A program made the translations under genes and the position numbers. From NCBI GenBank assembly GCA_016711125.1, contig JADJTQ010000003.1:1-64000 (forward strand): a stretch of DNA of 64,000 bases. Reading direction: 5' to 3'. Positions 15,001 to 29,300 of this stretch are shown here, piece after piece. Each line of letters opens with the position of its first letter. Position 1 is the stretch's first letter. This stretch comes from Saprospiraceae bacterium. Lineage in GTDB: Bacteria; Bacteroidota; Bacteroidia; Chitinophagales; Saprospiraceae. The notes under the pieces were generated by a model that saw only the letters and a program-made list of their open reading frames with translations, was not told the origin of the DNA and searched no databases.

Positions 15001-18000
15001 ACCGTATTTGATACGATCTGCGAAGGTGAATTATATGATTTCAATGGTAATATCATAAGCACAACTGGTAGCTACATCGATACGGTAATAGGCACCAACG
15101 GATGTGATAGCATAGTCACGCTTGAATTAACGGTCAATCCAACGGTCACCTTCACTTTTGATGATGAAATATGTGAAGGAACACCATATATATTTGGATC
15201 ACTAAATTTAGCCAGTAGCGGCACCTATGTTGATACTTTGGCTAACATACTGGGATGTGATAGCATCGTCACTTTAAATCTGACGGTACATCCAATCTAC
15301 GATACCTTGATTGCTGAGCAGATTTGCGAGGACACTCAATTTGACTTCAACGGTACCTTACTGGATTCGACCGGCACCTATATAGATACCCTAAGCACAG
15401 TGAATGGTTGTGATAGTATCATTACCTTAAACCTGACGGTATTGGACATTCTACGCACCGACTTGACAGATTCGATCTGTGATGGCGAGAGTCTGAACTT
15501 CAACGGTCAGATAGCCAGTACAACGGGCATCTACACCCATACGATGTTAAGCAGCATTGGTTGTGATAGTGTCATTACCCTTGATCTAACGGTATTACCG
15601 GGTAATAGGGAGACCGTATTTGATACGATCTGCGAAGGTGAATTATATGATTTCAATGGTAATATCATAAGCACAACTGGTAGCTACATCGATACGGTAA
15701 TAGTCACCAACGGATGTGACAGCATCGTGACCCTTGAGTTGACGGTCAATCCGATCGTAACCTTTGCTTTCGATGATGAAATATGTGAAGGCATACCATA
15801 CATCTTTGGATCACTGAATCTGGATAGTACCGGTACCTATATCGATACGTTGATCAGTGTCTTAGGTTGTGATAGTATTGTGACCTTAAATCTGACGGTA
15901 CATCCGGTGTATGATACATTGATCACTGAGCAAATCTGTGAGGACACCCAATTTGACTTCAACGGTACCTTGCTGGATTCAACGGGCACGTATGTAGATA
16001 CACTAAGTACCGTCAATGGTTGTGATAGTGTCATTACCTTAAATCTGACGGTATTAGATATTCTGCGAACCGACCTGACGGATTCGATCTGTGATGGAGA
16101 GAGTTTGGACTTCAACGGTGAGATAGCCACAACAACGGGCATCTACACCCATACGATGTTAAGCAGCATTGGATGCGATAGTGTCATTACCCTTGATCTA
16201 ACGGTATTACCTGTTAATAGGGAGACCGTATTTGATACGATCTGTGAAGGCGAATTGTATGATTTCAATGGTAATATCATAAGCACAACTGGTAGCTACA
16301 TCGATACGGTAATAGGCACCAACGGATGTGATAGCATCGTGACCCTTGAGTTGACGGTCAATCCGATCGTAACCTTTGCTTTCAATGATGAAATATGTGA
16401 AGGCACACCATATACCTTTGGATCACTGAATCTGGATAGCACCGGTACGTATATCGATACGTTGATCAGTGTCTTAGGTTGTGATAGTATTGTGACCTTA
16501 AATTTGACAGTGCATCCGATCTACGATACCTTGATCACTGAGCAAATCTGTGAGGACACCCAATTTGACTTCAACGGTACCTCGCTTGATTCAACCGGCA
16601 CGTATGTAGATACACTAAGTACCGTCAATGGTTGTGATAGTGTCATTACCTTAAATCTGACGGTATTAGATATTCTGCGAACCGACCTGACGGATTCGAT
16701 CTGTGATGGAGAGAGTTTGGACTTCAACGGTGAGATAGCCACAACAACGGGCATCTACACCCATACGATGTTAAGCAGCATTGGATGCGATAGTGTCATT
16801 ACCCTTGATCTAACGGTATTACCTGTTAATAGGGAGACCGTATTTGATACGATCTGTGAAGGCGAATTGTATGATTTCAATGGTAATATCATAAGCACAA
16901 CTGGAAGCTACATCGACACGGTCTTGGGCACCAACGGATGTGACAGCATCGTAACTCTCGAGTTGACGGTCAATCCGATCGTAACCTTTGCTTTCGATGA
17001 TGAAATATGTGAAGGCATACCATACATCTTTGGATCACTGAATCTGGATAGTACCGGTACGTATATCGATACGTTGATCAGTGTCTTAGGTTGTGATAGT
17101 ATTGTGACCTTAAATTTGACAGTGCATCCGATCTACGATACATTGATCACTGAGCAAATCTGCGAGGACACGCAATTTGACTTCAACGGTACCTTGCTTG
17201 ATTCAACCGGTACCTATGTAGATACCTTAAGTACAGTGTATGGTTGTGATAGCGTCATTACCTTAAACCTGACCGTACTGGATATTCTGCGAACCGACCT
17301 GACAGATTCGATCTGTGATGGAGAGAGTCTGGACTTCAATGGTCAGATAGCCAGCACAACGGGCATCTACACCCATACGATGTTAAGCAGCATCGGTTGC
17401 GATAGTGTCATTACCCTTGATCTAACGGTATTACCGGTTAATAGGGAGACCGTATTTGATACCATCTGTGAAGGCGAATTGTATGATTTCAATGGTAATA
17501 TCATAAGCACAACTGGAAGCTACATCGACACGGTCTTGGGCACCAACGGATGTGACAGCATCGTAACTCTCGAGTTGACGGTCAATCCGATCGTAACCTT
17601 TGCTTTCGATGATGAAATATGTGAAGGCATACCATACATCTTTGGATCACTGAATCTGGATAGTACCGGTACCTATATCGATACGTTGATCAGTGTCTTA
17701 GGTTGTGATAGTATTGTGACCTTAAATCTGACGGTACATCCGGTGTATGATACATTGATCACTGAGCAAATCTGTGAGGACACCCAATTTGACTTCAACG
17801 GTACCTTGCTGGATTCAACGGGCACGTATGTAGATACACTAAGTACCGTCAATGGTTGTGATAGTGTCATTACCTTAAATCTGACGGTATTAGACATTCT
17901 GCGCACGGACCTGACGGATTCGATCTGTGATGGAGAGAGTTTGAACTTCAACGGCCAGATAGCCACAACAACGGGGATCTACACCCATACGATGTTAAGC

Positions 18001-21000
18001 AGCATTGGATGCGATAGTGTCATTACCCTTGATCTGACAGTATTGCCGGTTAACACAGAGACAGTATTTGATACGATCTGTGACGGTGAATTATATGATT
18101 TCAATGGTAATATCATAAGCACAACTGGTAGCTACATCGATACGGTAATAGGCACCAACGGATGTGACAGCATCGTCACCCTTGAGTTGACAGTCAATCC
18201 GATCGTAACCTTTGCTTTCGATGATGAAATATGTGAAGGCATACCATACATCTTTGGATCACTGAATCTGGATAGCACCGGTACGTATATGGATACGTTG
18301 ATCAGTGTCTTAGGTTGTGATAGTATCGTGACCTTAAATTTGACAGTGCATCCGATCTACGATACATTGATCACTGAGCAAATCTGTGAGGACACGCAAT
18401 TTGACTTCAACGGTACCTTGCTGGATTCCACAGGCACCTACGTAGACACATTAAGTACAGTGAACGGTTGTGATAGCGTCATTACCTTAAACCTGACGGT
18501 ATTAGACATTCTGCGTACAAACCTGACCGATTCGATTTGTGCAGGAGAGAGCTTAGACTTCAATGGACAGATAGCCAGCACAACTGGTATCTACACTCAT
18601 ACGATGTTAAGCAGCATAGGTTGCGACAGCGTCATCACCCTTGATTTGACGGTATTGCCGGTCAACACAGAGACGGTATTTGATACGATCTGCGAAGGTG
18701 AATTGTACGATTTCAATGGCATCATGTTAAGTCTGACGGGTAGCTACATTGACACGGTCTTGGGTACCAACGGTTGTGACAGTATAGTCACCCTGGAGTT
18801 GATGGTCAATCCGACGGTAATCTTCACTTTTGATGATGAGGTTTGTGAAGGAACATCATATAGCTTTGGATCACTGAGTTTGGTCACTTCCGGCACTTAT
18901 GTTGATACATTGTCCAATGCACTGGGTTGCGATAGCATCGTGACTTTAAATCTGACGGTGCATCCGGTGTACGATACCTTAATTACTGAGCAGATTTGTG
19001 AAGGCACCCAATTTAACTTCAATGGTACCTTACTGGATGTGTCCGGCACTTATGTAGATACCTTGAATACAGTGAATGGCTGTGATAGCATCGTCACTTT
19101 AAATCTTACTGTCCTTGATATCCTCCGCACAGACTTGACCGATTCGATCTGTGCCGGTGAGAGCTTAGACTTCAATGGACAGATAGCCAGCACAACGGGT
19201 ATCTACACCCATACGATGATAAGCAGCATTGGTTGCGACAGCGTGATCACCCTTGATTTGACAGTCTTGCCGATTAATAGTGAGACGTTATTTGATACGA
19301 TCTGTGAAGGCGAATTGTACGATTTCAATGGCAGCATGTTAAGTCTGACGGGTAGCTACATTGACACGGTCTTGGGTACCAACGGTTGTGACAGTATAGT
19401 CACCCTGGAGTTGATGGTCAATCCGACGGTAACCTTCACTTTTGATGATGAAGTATGTGAGGGAACACCATATACCTTTGGATCGCTGAATTTGATCACT
19501 TCGGGCACCTATATCGATACATTGACCAATGCCCTGGGTTGTGATAGCATCGTTACTTTAAATCTGACGGTGCATTCGGTCTACGATACATTGATCACTG
19601 AGCAGATTTGCGAGGGCACGCAATTTGACTTCAACGGTACCCTATTGAATGCGAGTGGCACTTATGTAGATACCTTGAATACAGTGAATGGCTGTGATAG
19701 CATCGTCACTTTAAATCTTACTGTCCTTGATATCCTGCGCACCGACTTGACCGATTCGATCTGTGCCGGAGAGAGCTTAGACTTCAATGGACAGATAGCC
19801 AGCACAACGGGTATCTACACCCATACGATGATAAGCAGCATTGGTTGCGACAGCGTGATCACCCTTGATTTGACAGTCTTGCCGATTAATAGTGAGACGT
19901 TATTTGATACGATCTGTGAAGGCGAATTGTACGATTTCAATGGCAGCATGTTAAGTCTGACAGGTAGCTACATTGACACGGTAATAGGTACTAATGGATG
20001 TGACAGTATAGTCACTCTGGAGTTGATGGTCAATCCGATTGTAACCTTCACTTTTGATGATGAGGTTTGTGAAGGAACATCATATAGCTTTGGATCACTG
20101 AGTTTGGTTACTTCCGGCACTTATGTTGATACATTGTCCAATGCACTGGGTTGCGATAGCATCGTGACTTTAAATCTGACGGTGCATCCGGTGTACGATA
20201 CCTTAATTACTGAGCAGATTTGTGAAGGCACCCAATTTAACTTCAATGGTACCTTACTGGATGTGTCCGGCACTTATGTCACTACCTTGAATACAGTGAA
20301 TGGCTGTGATAGCATCGTCACTTTAAATCTGACTGTCTTAGACATCCTTCGCACAGACTTGACCGATTCAATCTGTGCCGGAGAGAGCTTAGACTTCAAT
20401 GGACAGATAGCCAGCACATCGGGTATCTACACCCATACGATGATAAGCAGCATTGGTTGTGATAGTGTCATTATGCTTGATCTGACAGTACTACCGATTA
20501 ATACCGAAGAGATTGATATCGAGATTTGTGATGGGCAGACCTATGATTTCAATGGTTTGCTAATAGGTGTTGCGGGCACTTACGTCGACACGGTTGTAGG
20601 TTCTAATGGCTGCGATAGTATCGTGACATTAAATCTCATTGTCAATCCTGTTGGAAACACCATTCTTGATATGGAGATTTGTGATGGAGATCAGTATGAT
20701 TTCGGCGGAGAGCTACTTAGAGAAACTGGTGTGTACATACATACCTTGACTACACAGTTCGGATGCGATAGTATCGTTACGCTCAATCTACAAGTCAATC
20801 CGACCTATAGCGAAGAGTTGAATGTGACCATCTGTGAAGGTAAGTCCTATGACTTTAATGGTCTGATGGTCACAATGGCTGGCATGTATATTGATACCTT
20901 GACTACCATCACGGGCTGTGATAGTATTCAAATCCTGACCGTGGATATGCTGCCGATCCTGAGAACAGATTTGCAGATAGTAATCTGTGAAGACGAGACT

Positions 21001-23262
21001 TATGACTTTAATGGTACGAGCCTGTCATCGACTGGCATTTATATCGACACGCTCCAAAGCTCAATCGGATGTGACAGCGTAGTTACCCTCGATCTGGTGG
21101 TAAATATCATCACTTACGGTTCGGAGAATGTCGAGATCTGCGATGATGCTACCTATGATTTCCACGGTCAGCTACTAGGTACTTCGGGTACGTATGTGGA
21201 TACGTTGACCAACGGGAGAGGCTGCGATAGTATAGTGACTCTTGAATTAATCGTTCATCCGACGTACAACACCGTACTCGAGTACTCCATCTGCGAAGGT
21301 GATTCTGTGGAGATTGCGGGAAAAGTCTATAAGGCAGCAGGAGCTTTTGTGGATAGTCTGCAGTCGCAATATGGTTGTGACAGTATTTTGGGTATTTCGA
21401 TAGAAGTTCGAGAAATAAGATACAGCGAGATCATCGCATCGATCTGTGATGATATCACCTATGATTTTAACGGAAACATTCTGGATTCAGCGGGGATCTA
21501 CATCGATACGATGATCAGTTCGATTGGCTGTGATAGTATTATCACCTTAACTCTGGAAGTGCTTCCGGTGAAGCGGCATTCTTTTGTCAAGCAGGTATGT
21601 CTCGATCAGACATACAGCTTCCTTGGCGCCACCTTGACTACCACGGGAATTTATGTTGATACGATCTCAGCAGCAAACGGTTGCGACAGTATCGTAACGG
21701 TTGACTTCAGAGTAGTAGAGGTGATTGAAGTGGATATCAGAGACACGATCTGCGAGAATGAAGTAGCGGTTTACAATGATAAGATTTACGACACGGCTGG
21801 TGACTATATAGATACATTGACTGCGGTAGGAGGCTGTGACAGTATCATGCACATCAACATTTATGTTGCACCAGTTGAAAGAACTTCGATTAGTGAAACA
21901 ATCTGTGAAGGTCAGACTTATGACTTCCTTGGGGCTCCTCTTGTGGATGAAGGTATCTATTATGATACGTTAAGCACGATATTCGGATGCGATAGTATCA
22001 TTGAGTTGACACTTACGGTCATACCCACCATCCATACGGATATTGCTCCGTCTATCTGCGAGGGTGACTCATTTAACATTGGTGACACTGTCTTTACTTT
22101 GTCGGGTCAGTACGATGTCACCTTGACAGCGACATCTACGGGCTGCGATAGTGTGGTGCAGATCGAGCTCACAGTGATACCAACCAGACGCCATACCGAT
22201 ACGATTCAGATTTGTGAGACGGATTTCTACACATTTAATGGTGTACAATACGATAGTACCGGTATTTACATTGATACATTGATTTCTTCCGTGGGTTGCG
22301 ATAGTATTGATATTCTTGATCTCTATGTACACCCGCTACCTTTTACTACGATTATGTATAATCTGTGTGGTGGAGAGGAAGTAGAGATAGGGGGTGATCT
22401 ATTCACAACGGATACTACATTCACGCTGATCTATGGTGGTATCTATGGATGTGACAGTACAGTGACCTATGAAGTAACGTTCTTACCAGATGTGACTCTG
22501 AGTGCCTCTAGCGTTCAGATCTGCGAGGGTGAGGAAATAGAACTTCAGCTGCAGGTAACCGGCACTGACGAGCCTATAGTAACCTGGAGTCCAGCGGAAG
22601 GATTGTCCTGCACGGATTGTTTAAATCCGGTTGCCTCACCAGCCGAAACGACCGTATATACAGTTACTACCATAGGCTGTGGAGGTGTTGTTGTAGAAAT
22701 CGAAGTGACGGTAGAGATTATACCTCTACCAGGACTCACTGTCACCGAAGATCAGACGATTGACCTGGGACAAACAGTGACGGTACAAGGAACCAACAGT
22801 GTCCCCACGATTCCGATAAATTGGTATGATGGTGACTCTGGCGATCCACTATGTTCCGACTGTCCAAACCTAATTCAACAGCCAAAGAAGGCCGGTGTGT
22901 ACTACTTTATAGCATCGGCAGTCAATTCGCTGGGTTGTGAAGAGCAAGACACGGTCACAGTGACCGTAATCGATCCTTGTGAAATCGAAAAGATAGAAGC
23001 TGCAAATGCTTTTACGCCTAACAATGACGGGTTTAACGACTACTTTGAAATTCGGAACAGTGGAATTTCGTCGATCGCACTAGTGCAAATATTTAACCGT
23101 TGGGGCGAGATTGTGTTTGAAACACAAGATATTAATATAAAGTGGGATGGAAACTTCCGGGGCGAACCGGTCAATCCTGGTGTCTATATGTACATCATCA
23201 AGGGAGACTGTATCAATCAGGAAACATTCCAATTAGCTGGCAACGTAACCGTGATAAGATAA
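2..23262 (+). CDS. Giant T9SS type B surface repeat protein, 5'-partial, one frameshift
   Basis: The reading frame is open from the window edge, so the true start lies upstream. Bridging one frameshift gives 7,753 residues. Order: 26 tandem 85-residue Cys-rich units (74-6703); four HYR-like modules (6704 to about 7660) with DNCG and ATDxC motifs; one Ig-like module (about 7661-7951, motif YQWQFFDG); about 95 units of 51 residues with ICxG and GCDS motifs (7952-22488); Ig/PKD-like linkers; and a C-terminal domain (about 22980-23262) with NAFTPNNDGFNDYF, FNRWGEIVF and NPGVYMYI. That last domain is the gliding-motility-associated/T9SS type B sorting domain, which in this family directs export across the outer membrane and attachment or release. 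The frame breaks near 14567: restoring one G after GAG yields EGSPYLFGG and the 51-residue repeat continues in frame. The role is probably a SprB-like adhesin or surface filament (inference). Cysteines come in even numbers per unit, suggesting disulfides. The first lysine codon I find is at 20842. Confidence 0.9.
74..6703 (+). repeat. 26 tandem copies of a 255-bp (85-residue) coding repeat
   Basis: Each unit runs from D(L/V)CPADATVECY through TADSLALS, TACGVSYVVTRSALPAFDNCP, TWTVTDSCGR and DCNT to YTIDNVGPVI. Counting CPADATVECY variants gives 26, and 26 x 255 = 6,630 bp fits the interval with no net indel. Each unit has six cysteines and no lysine. Sequence variants (SAGG/SSGG, NNYT/NVYT/NSYV, IDN/ISN, DLC/DVC) are shuffled among units rather than graded. 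Blocks recur at multiples of the unit: for example 233-405 matches 2273-2445 (offset 2,040 = 8 units) in my reading. This suggests recombination or gene conversion inside the array. Confidence 0.95.
7952..22488 (+). repeat. About 95 tandem 51-residue GCDS repeats in a 612-bp higher-order repeat
   Basis: Each unit is 51 residues (153 bp): a variable start, IC(D/E)G near residue 10, Y(D/T)FNG or FGG, a TGxYxDTL segment, then GCDS(I/V)xTLxLxV. Four unit types follow each other in fixed order (starts like LTTDLTEVLCEG, YDTTIMDTICDG, LTFAFDDEICEG, YDTAYTQQICDG), giving a 204-residue, 612-bp higher-order period. The 3' part uses a second four-type set (LRTDLTDSICDG, NRETVFDTICEG, VTFAFDDEICEG, YDTLITEQICED). 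The length after restoring one base equals 95 x 153 plus one codon. The last 12 or so units diverge. The array crosses the frameshift near 14567. Confidence 0.9.
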
Positions 23263-23292
23263 CTAAGAAGCAATTACCATAAGCATTTCTAA

Positions 23293-23349
23293 GACTATGG
23301 CCTATAGAGTTTGGTACGTAAATTGTGTACCAACTCTATAGCCACAGTC
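23293..23349 (+). terminator. Long imperfect hairpin after giant gene 1
   Basis: This inverted repeat lies 31 bp past the stop codon of the first giant gene. The left arm contains tggcctatagagtttggtac and the right arm gtaccaactctatagcca. They pair over about 18 bp with two single-base bulges, and an outer gact/agtc extends the stem. There is no clear T-tract, so it may act as a transcript-end or stability hairpin rather than a textbook intrinsic terminator. Confidence 0.55.
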
Positions 23350-23385
23350 TATTCCGATCCGTAATAGCCTTATTTGATTTTTATT

Positions 23386-26300
23386 ATGGATCGACCCCAT
23401 GCTTTTATGCGCTATTTGGTAGCCATAAGTATCTTGTTACTTGGCTCATTATCAGTTGTTTCGCAGCCATGGGATCCTAATTGGTTTACGTGCAATAACG
23501 TGGGAATCACCAACTGCAATCCTGCTGTACCAAGTCTTTTCGTTGATTTGCGAGCGGATCCAAGCATGAGGTGGTATTCGTGCTTGATCAATAGAGGAAG
23601 TAATATTGACACCTGCTGCGGTTTTCCCCAATCCAACAATAACGATCGATGTATTGAATTCAAAGTTCTAATGCATCCACTAGCCCAGGCTCTCATTTTT
23701 GAAATCCCAAATGGAAACGCTGCCGATGTTCTTTGGCAAATTGATCGAAATCATCCGGCTGCACCAGGTTCTCCCGGGGCTAAACCCAGCGGTACACTTG
23801 AATATCGAATCAACTGTGGTGCGACTGAATACGATCCGGATGAGGTTGCTTGCCTGACCCAAGCCATGCTTTTGGATACGGTATTTATTACCTTTTGTAA
23901 GCCAGGGTCGAATGCCAATGTTTATCGCATCAGATCTATCAGGGCCGAGTTGGACCCTGATCTTGAAATTCTTGCTGAAGGCTGCGGTAACTCACTTACA
24001 GTAAGTGCTACGGACATTGATGTTTCTTCGATCACGTGGAACAACGTAAATGTACCACCAAATCCAATCTACAACACTTACTTAAGCACCTTGTGTTGCG
24101 ATACGACCATTACCGTGGTAGTGCCCAAAAACGCTCCATTACCGGCCGGAAATATCCTGTTATACGAGATGTGTGCCGATCCTATTGGTGCAAGTATTTG
24201 TCCTAGCCTTGCCCAGATCTGCACTACTGTACAAGTGGTAGTTCTTTCACCTCCAGCGGTCACAGTCAGCGCCCCAACTGTATGCCCCGATCAACCCAAG
24301 ATAGCAACAGTCACAAATCCAGTTGGGGGTGTAATCTATGAATGGCATAATTCACCAAATGGTGCCGGAGCGATAGTTGGTACAGGTGTTTCGCGTACAT
24401 ATCCGACTATAGGAAACAAGTCGGTGGTTGTTAGAGACCCCACAATTGAGGCATTTGGTTATTTGGCATGTGCGTATGACACCGTCAATTTCACCATAAC
24501 GGTCCACCCAGTTCCACCCGCTCAGATACTTGGCCCTAATTCTTTTTGTTTAAATGTCAACAATTCTTACACCGCACTGGATGCTGGTGCTGGTGCGTTT
24601 TATCAATGGAATTTTGGAGCCAATTCCGTGCCACCGGTACATTCGGGTTACAATGCCGCAGGCCGTGGTCCGATCAATGTCAGATGGACCACTTGCGGAG
24701 TAAAGACCATAACCCTCACAGTTATATCAGCAGATGGATGTGATAGTACCACGACCTTCACAGTAAATCCAGATATAATAGATCCCGTCATTACCTGCCC
24801 ACCCAATACCACGATACTTTGTACAGAATCCACAGATCCAAGTAATACAGGAACTGCAACAGCAACAGATAATTGTGCAGCTACCATTACCTATAATGAT
24901 GTAATTATTCCGGGCACCTGTCCCGGAGAATTTAATATACTACGGACATGGACTGCCACTGACCCATGTAATAATACGGACCAATGTACACAGACGATCT
25001 TTGTGGTCGATACCATACCACCTGTGGTAAATTGTGTTGTCAGTAACCTGATCTTAGAATGTGATCAGAATTATAATGCAGAAATAAATGCCTGGCTAAA
25101 TACAACAATGACCGATCTACGTAATAATGCCAGTGACAACTGTAGTATGATCGATGTAAGACATAATTGGACCGGAGCTCTACCAACTTATGATTGCAAT
25201 GGGGTAACTGGGCTTACGGTAATATTTACCGTTTTCGATGAGTGCGATAACGAAACAGATTGCCCAAGGTTGATCATTATCGATGATACACAGCCACCGG
25301 TGGTCAATTGTTTAGTTACGGATTTAATATTGGAATGTGGTGATAATTATCTGGTATTGATCAATGCCTGGATCACAACTATGCAAAATGACTTATTAAT
25401 TGCTTCTGTCGATGCCTGTGGAGGTCCGCTTACGGTGACAAACAATTGGAACGGGTCAAGTGTGCCAACATTGGATTGTAACGGAACCACCGGTTTGCCA
25501 GTGATTTTTACTGTGACCGATGCTTGTGGTAATTTCACAACTTGTAATGCTGAAATTATCTTGGATGATACTACACCACCAGTAGTCACCTGTAATGTCA
25601 CCAATCTTGTACTCGAGTGTGATCAAAACTACATTGCGGAAATAACCGCCTGGATCAACAGCACAGAATCGGGACTTGAAAGCACAGCTACCGATAATTG
25701 TGATCTTAGCCTGGTAGCAGATAACGATTGGGATGGTTCAACCGTACCAACATTGTCTTGTGCCGGAAATACCGGTCTAACTATTACCTTTTCTGTGACT
25801 GATGATTGTGGAAATGTAACTTATTGTCCTGCAGTGGTGATCATAGATGACCTCACCGATCCCGTAGTACCATGTAATTTGGTCGATCTGGTTCTTGAAT
25901 GTGATCAGGATTATTTGATTGAGATCACAAACTGGCTTCAAAGGATGGAAGATACTCTACTGCTTGTAGCCACTGATGCCTGTAATGGACCGCTCACCGC
26001 CGACAATGATTGGGACGGAACCTTGCCCACCCTCGACTGCTCAGGTAACACTGGAGTATTGGTTACTTTTAGCGTTTTTGATGCCTGTTTGAATGAGACG
26101 AACTGTACTGCTCTGATTATTCTTGATGATACAGAACCACCAATAGTAAATTGTGTGGTAACAGACCTTTTATTAGAGTGTGATCAAGACTATCTCACCG
26201 AGATTCAAAATTGGATAAACAGTACCAGAACCGACATTCTGAATAATAGCAGCGATGATTGCGGGGCTCTATTGACAATTGACGATGATTGGGATGGATC

Positions 26301-29300
26301 ATCTTATCCGACTTTTGATTGTGATGGAGTTACGGGCCTTCTGGTGACATTTACAGTTACAGATGCTTGTGGAAATACAACATCTTGTACAGGCCTGGTT
26401 ATTATCGATGATACGACACCGCCAATTGTCACCTTCCCGGGAGATTATGGGCTCAATGGGTGTACTGTGGCTGCCATAACGGATTTGCCCTTCAACACCA
26501 CTGAAACGACAATAACCTACATCGTTTTTCAGGGATTAGGTGGGTCTGTGACAGAAACGTGTAATTCAAGTTTCATCATTACTTACCAGGATATCATTAT
26601 TGGAACTTGTCCTTTACGGGTGAGAAGACTTTTTAGGGTGACGGATGAATGTGGTAATGTAACTGTAGGTCCGCAAATTATCACCATTACGGATGTCGTT
26701 CCACCGGTGATTATCTGTCCGGTAGATATTATTAACGAAGGATGTACTACAGCCGATGTTCAGAGTATTACCGGATTAGATTTTATGACGGTTACTACGA
26801 TAATCGATCAAATTGTCTTTAACAATCTGGATGCTACTAGTCAGGTAAGCGACAATTGCGGGGTTAGTGAGGTATCATATATAGATAATATAGTACAATT
26901 AACCTGCCCCCTAATCATTCGTAGACTCTTTACTGCTACTGACACTTGTGGCCTGACCGATACCTGTTCAATGTTGATCACGGTGCAAGATACTCAGTTG
27001 CCTAACATCATATGCCCTGCTGATGTTATCGATGAAGGATGTGATGTGACAGATATTATTACATACACTGGTTTGGCATTTAGCCTAACGGAAGTAGTCA
27101 TTTCTGAATTGACCTTTGAGGGATTAGATGGCCAAAGTGACGCGTTTGATATCTGTGGAATTCGAGAAATCAGATATTCCGATGTTATTTTTCAGCAAAC
27201 CTGCCCATTAATTGTTGATCGAACTTTTACAGCATATGACAGTTGTGGTTTGAATAGAAGTTGTACACAACGCATCACCATCCAAGATACCCAAGCTCCA
27301 AATATCGTCTGCCCTGCAGACGACATAGGAGAAGGTTGCGATATCAGTGCTGTAGCCAGTATTAGTGGCCTTCCATTTTCCACTATACAGCTGGTGATCT
27401 CCGAGATGACTTTTGATGGTCTGGATGTACCCAGCGAAGCTTCGGATCTATGTGGCATATTGGATGTGAGGTATGTTGATGTGATTATCCAACCTTCTTG
27501 TCCATTGATTATTGAACGGACATTTACCGCTTACGATAGCTGTGGACTAAATACTTCATGTGTACAGACCATCACGGTTGAGGATACCCAGGTGCCTTTA
27601 ATTACCTGTCCAGCTCCCGTTGATGGAGAGGGCTGTGATGTGAGCGCAATCATTTCGCTGGCGACATTGGCATATAGTGAAACCGTAGTCATCATCGATG
27701 AATCGACCTTTGAATTGCTCGATGGAGTGAGTGATGCCTCCGATATTTGTGGTATCCGGGAGATTACCTACGTAGATTCGACAGCCAATCCAAGTTGTCC
27801 CCTGATAGTTGTGAGAACTTTTACAGCCTATGATAGCTGTGGCCTGTTCACCTCTTGCACCCAGCAAATCACCGTACGCGATCTAACACCACCGGTGATC
27901 ACGTGTCCTGGCGATGTTGTATTAGAAGGGTGTAATGAAGGTGATCTTCTAGCTTTGACCGGATTACCCTACAGCACTATTGAATCATTTATTGACGAAA
28001 TAACCTTTGAGAGTTTAATTCTTCCCGGTCAAGTCAGTGATAATTGTGGGGTTTTGCAGGTCGGTTATATCGATAACATTGCCAATCCAAGTTGCCCACT
28101 GATTATTGAAAGACTTTTTACCGTATTTGACAGTTGTGGTTTGACTGACACCTGTACTTGGACGATTACCATTCAAGATACCCAGATACCAACAATTATT
28201 TGCCCAGATCCCATCATCGATGAGGGTTGCACAGTGGCCGATATTCAGACCTATTCGACGCTTCCTTTTAGCATCATAGAGCAAGTTATTACTGAAACGA
28301 TTTTTGACAATCTGGATGGAGTGAGTGATGCATCCGACAATTGCGGTGTTCTGGAAGTAAGGTATATCGATGTGATTTTCCAGCAGACATGTCCACTCAT
28401 AGTAGATCGAACCTTCACCGTTTATGACAGTTGTGGTTTGACATCAAGTTGTACTCAACGAATTACCATACAAGATACCCAGGTTCCCACTATTACTTGC
28501 CCTTCAGATGATATAGGAGAAGGTTGTGATGTGTCAGCGGTTTTGGGTATCAGTGGTCTGGCATTTAGTACGATCCAGGTGACGATAGACGAGGCGACTT
28601 TTGATGCGCTGGATGTACCTAGCGAAGCTTCGGATCTATGTGGTATATTGGAAGTGAGGTATGTCGATGTGATTACCCAGCCTTCTTGTCCATTGATTAT
28701 TGAACGGACATTTACCGCTTATGATAGCTGTGGGCTAAATACTTCATGTGTACAGACTATCACGGTTGAGGATACCCAGGTGCCTTTGATTACATGTCCA
28801 GCTCCCGTAGATGGAGAGGGCTGTGATGTGAGCGCAATCATTTCGCTGACGACACTGGCATATAGTGAAACCGTAGTGATCATCGCTGAATCGACCTTTG
28901 AGTTGCTCGATGGCGTGAGTGATGCGTCCGACATTTGTGGTATCCGGGAGATCGCTTACATAGATTCGATAGCCAATCCAAGCTGTCCACTGATTGTAAT
29001 CAGAACTTTTACGGCTTTTGATAGTTGTGGACTCTTTACCTCTTGCACCCAGCAAATCACGGTTCGGGATTTAACCCCACCGGTGATCACTTGCCCGGGC
29101 AATATCGTGTTGGAGGGTTGTAACGAGGGTGATCTGGAAGTACTGACAGGATTGCCTTACAGCACGATTGAAGCCTTCATTGATGAGGTCATTTTTGAGA
29201 GTCTAATCATACCTGGTCAGGTAAGTGATAATTGCGGGGTTTTGCAGGTTGGATATATCGATAACATCGCCAATCCCAGTTGTCCATTGATCATTCAGCG

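Noticed and set aside
6727..22745. Many minus-strand ORFs of 60-101 codons across the first giant gene (for example 15837-16142 and 17673-17966)
   Set aside because: They recur with the repeat period, are antisense to a strongly constrained + strand frame, and have no recognisable domain. They are shadows of the repeats.
23374..23385. TTG start for giant gene 2
   Set aside because: It adds only MIFI before the ATG at 23386; the signal peptide is complete without it.
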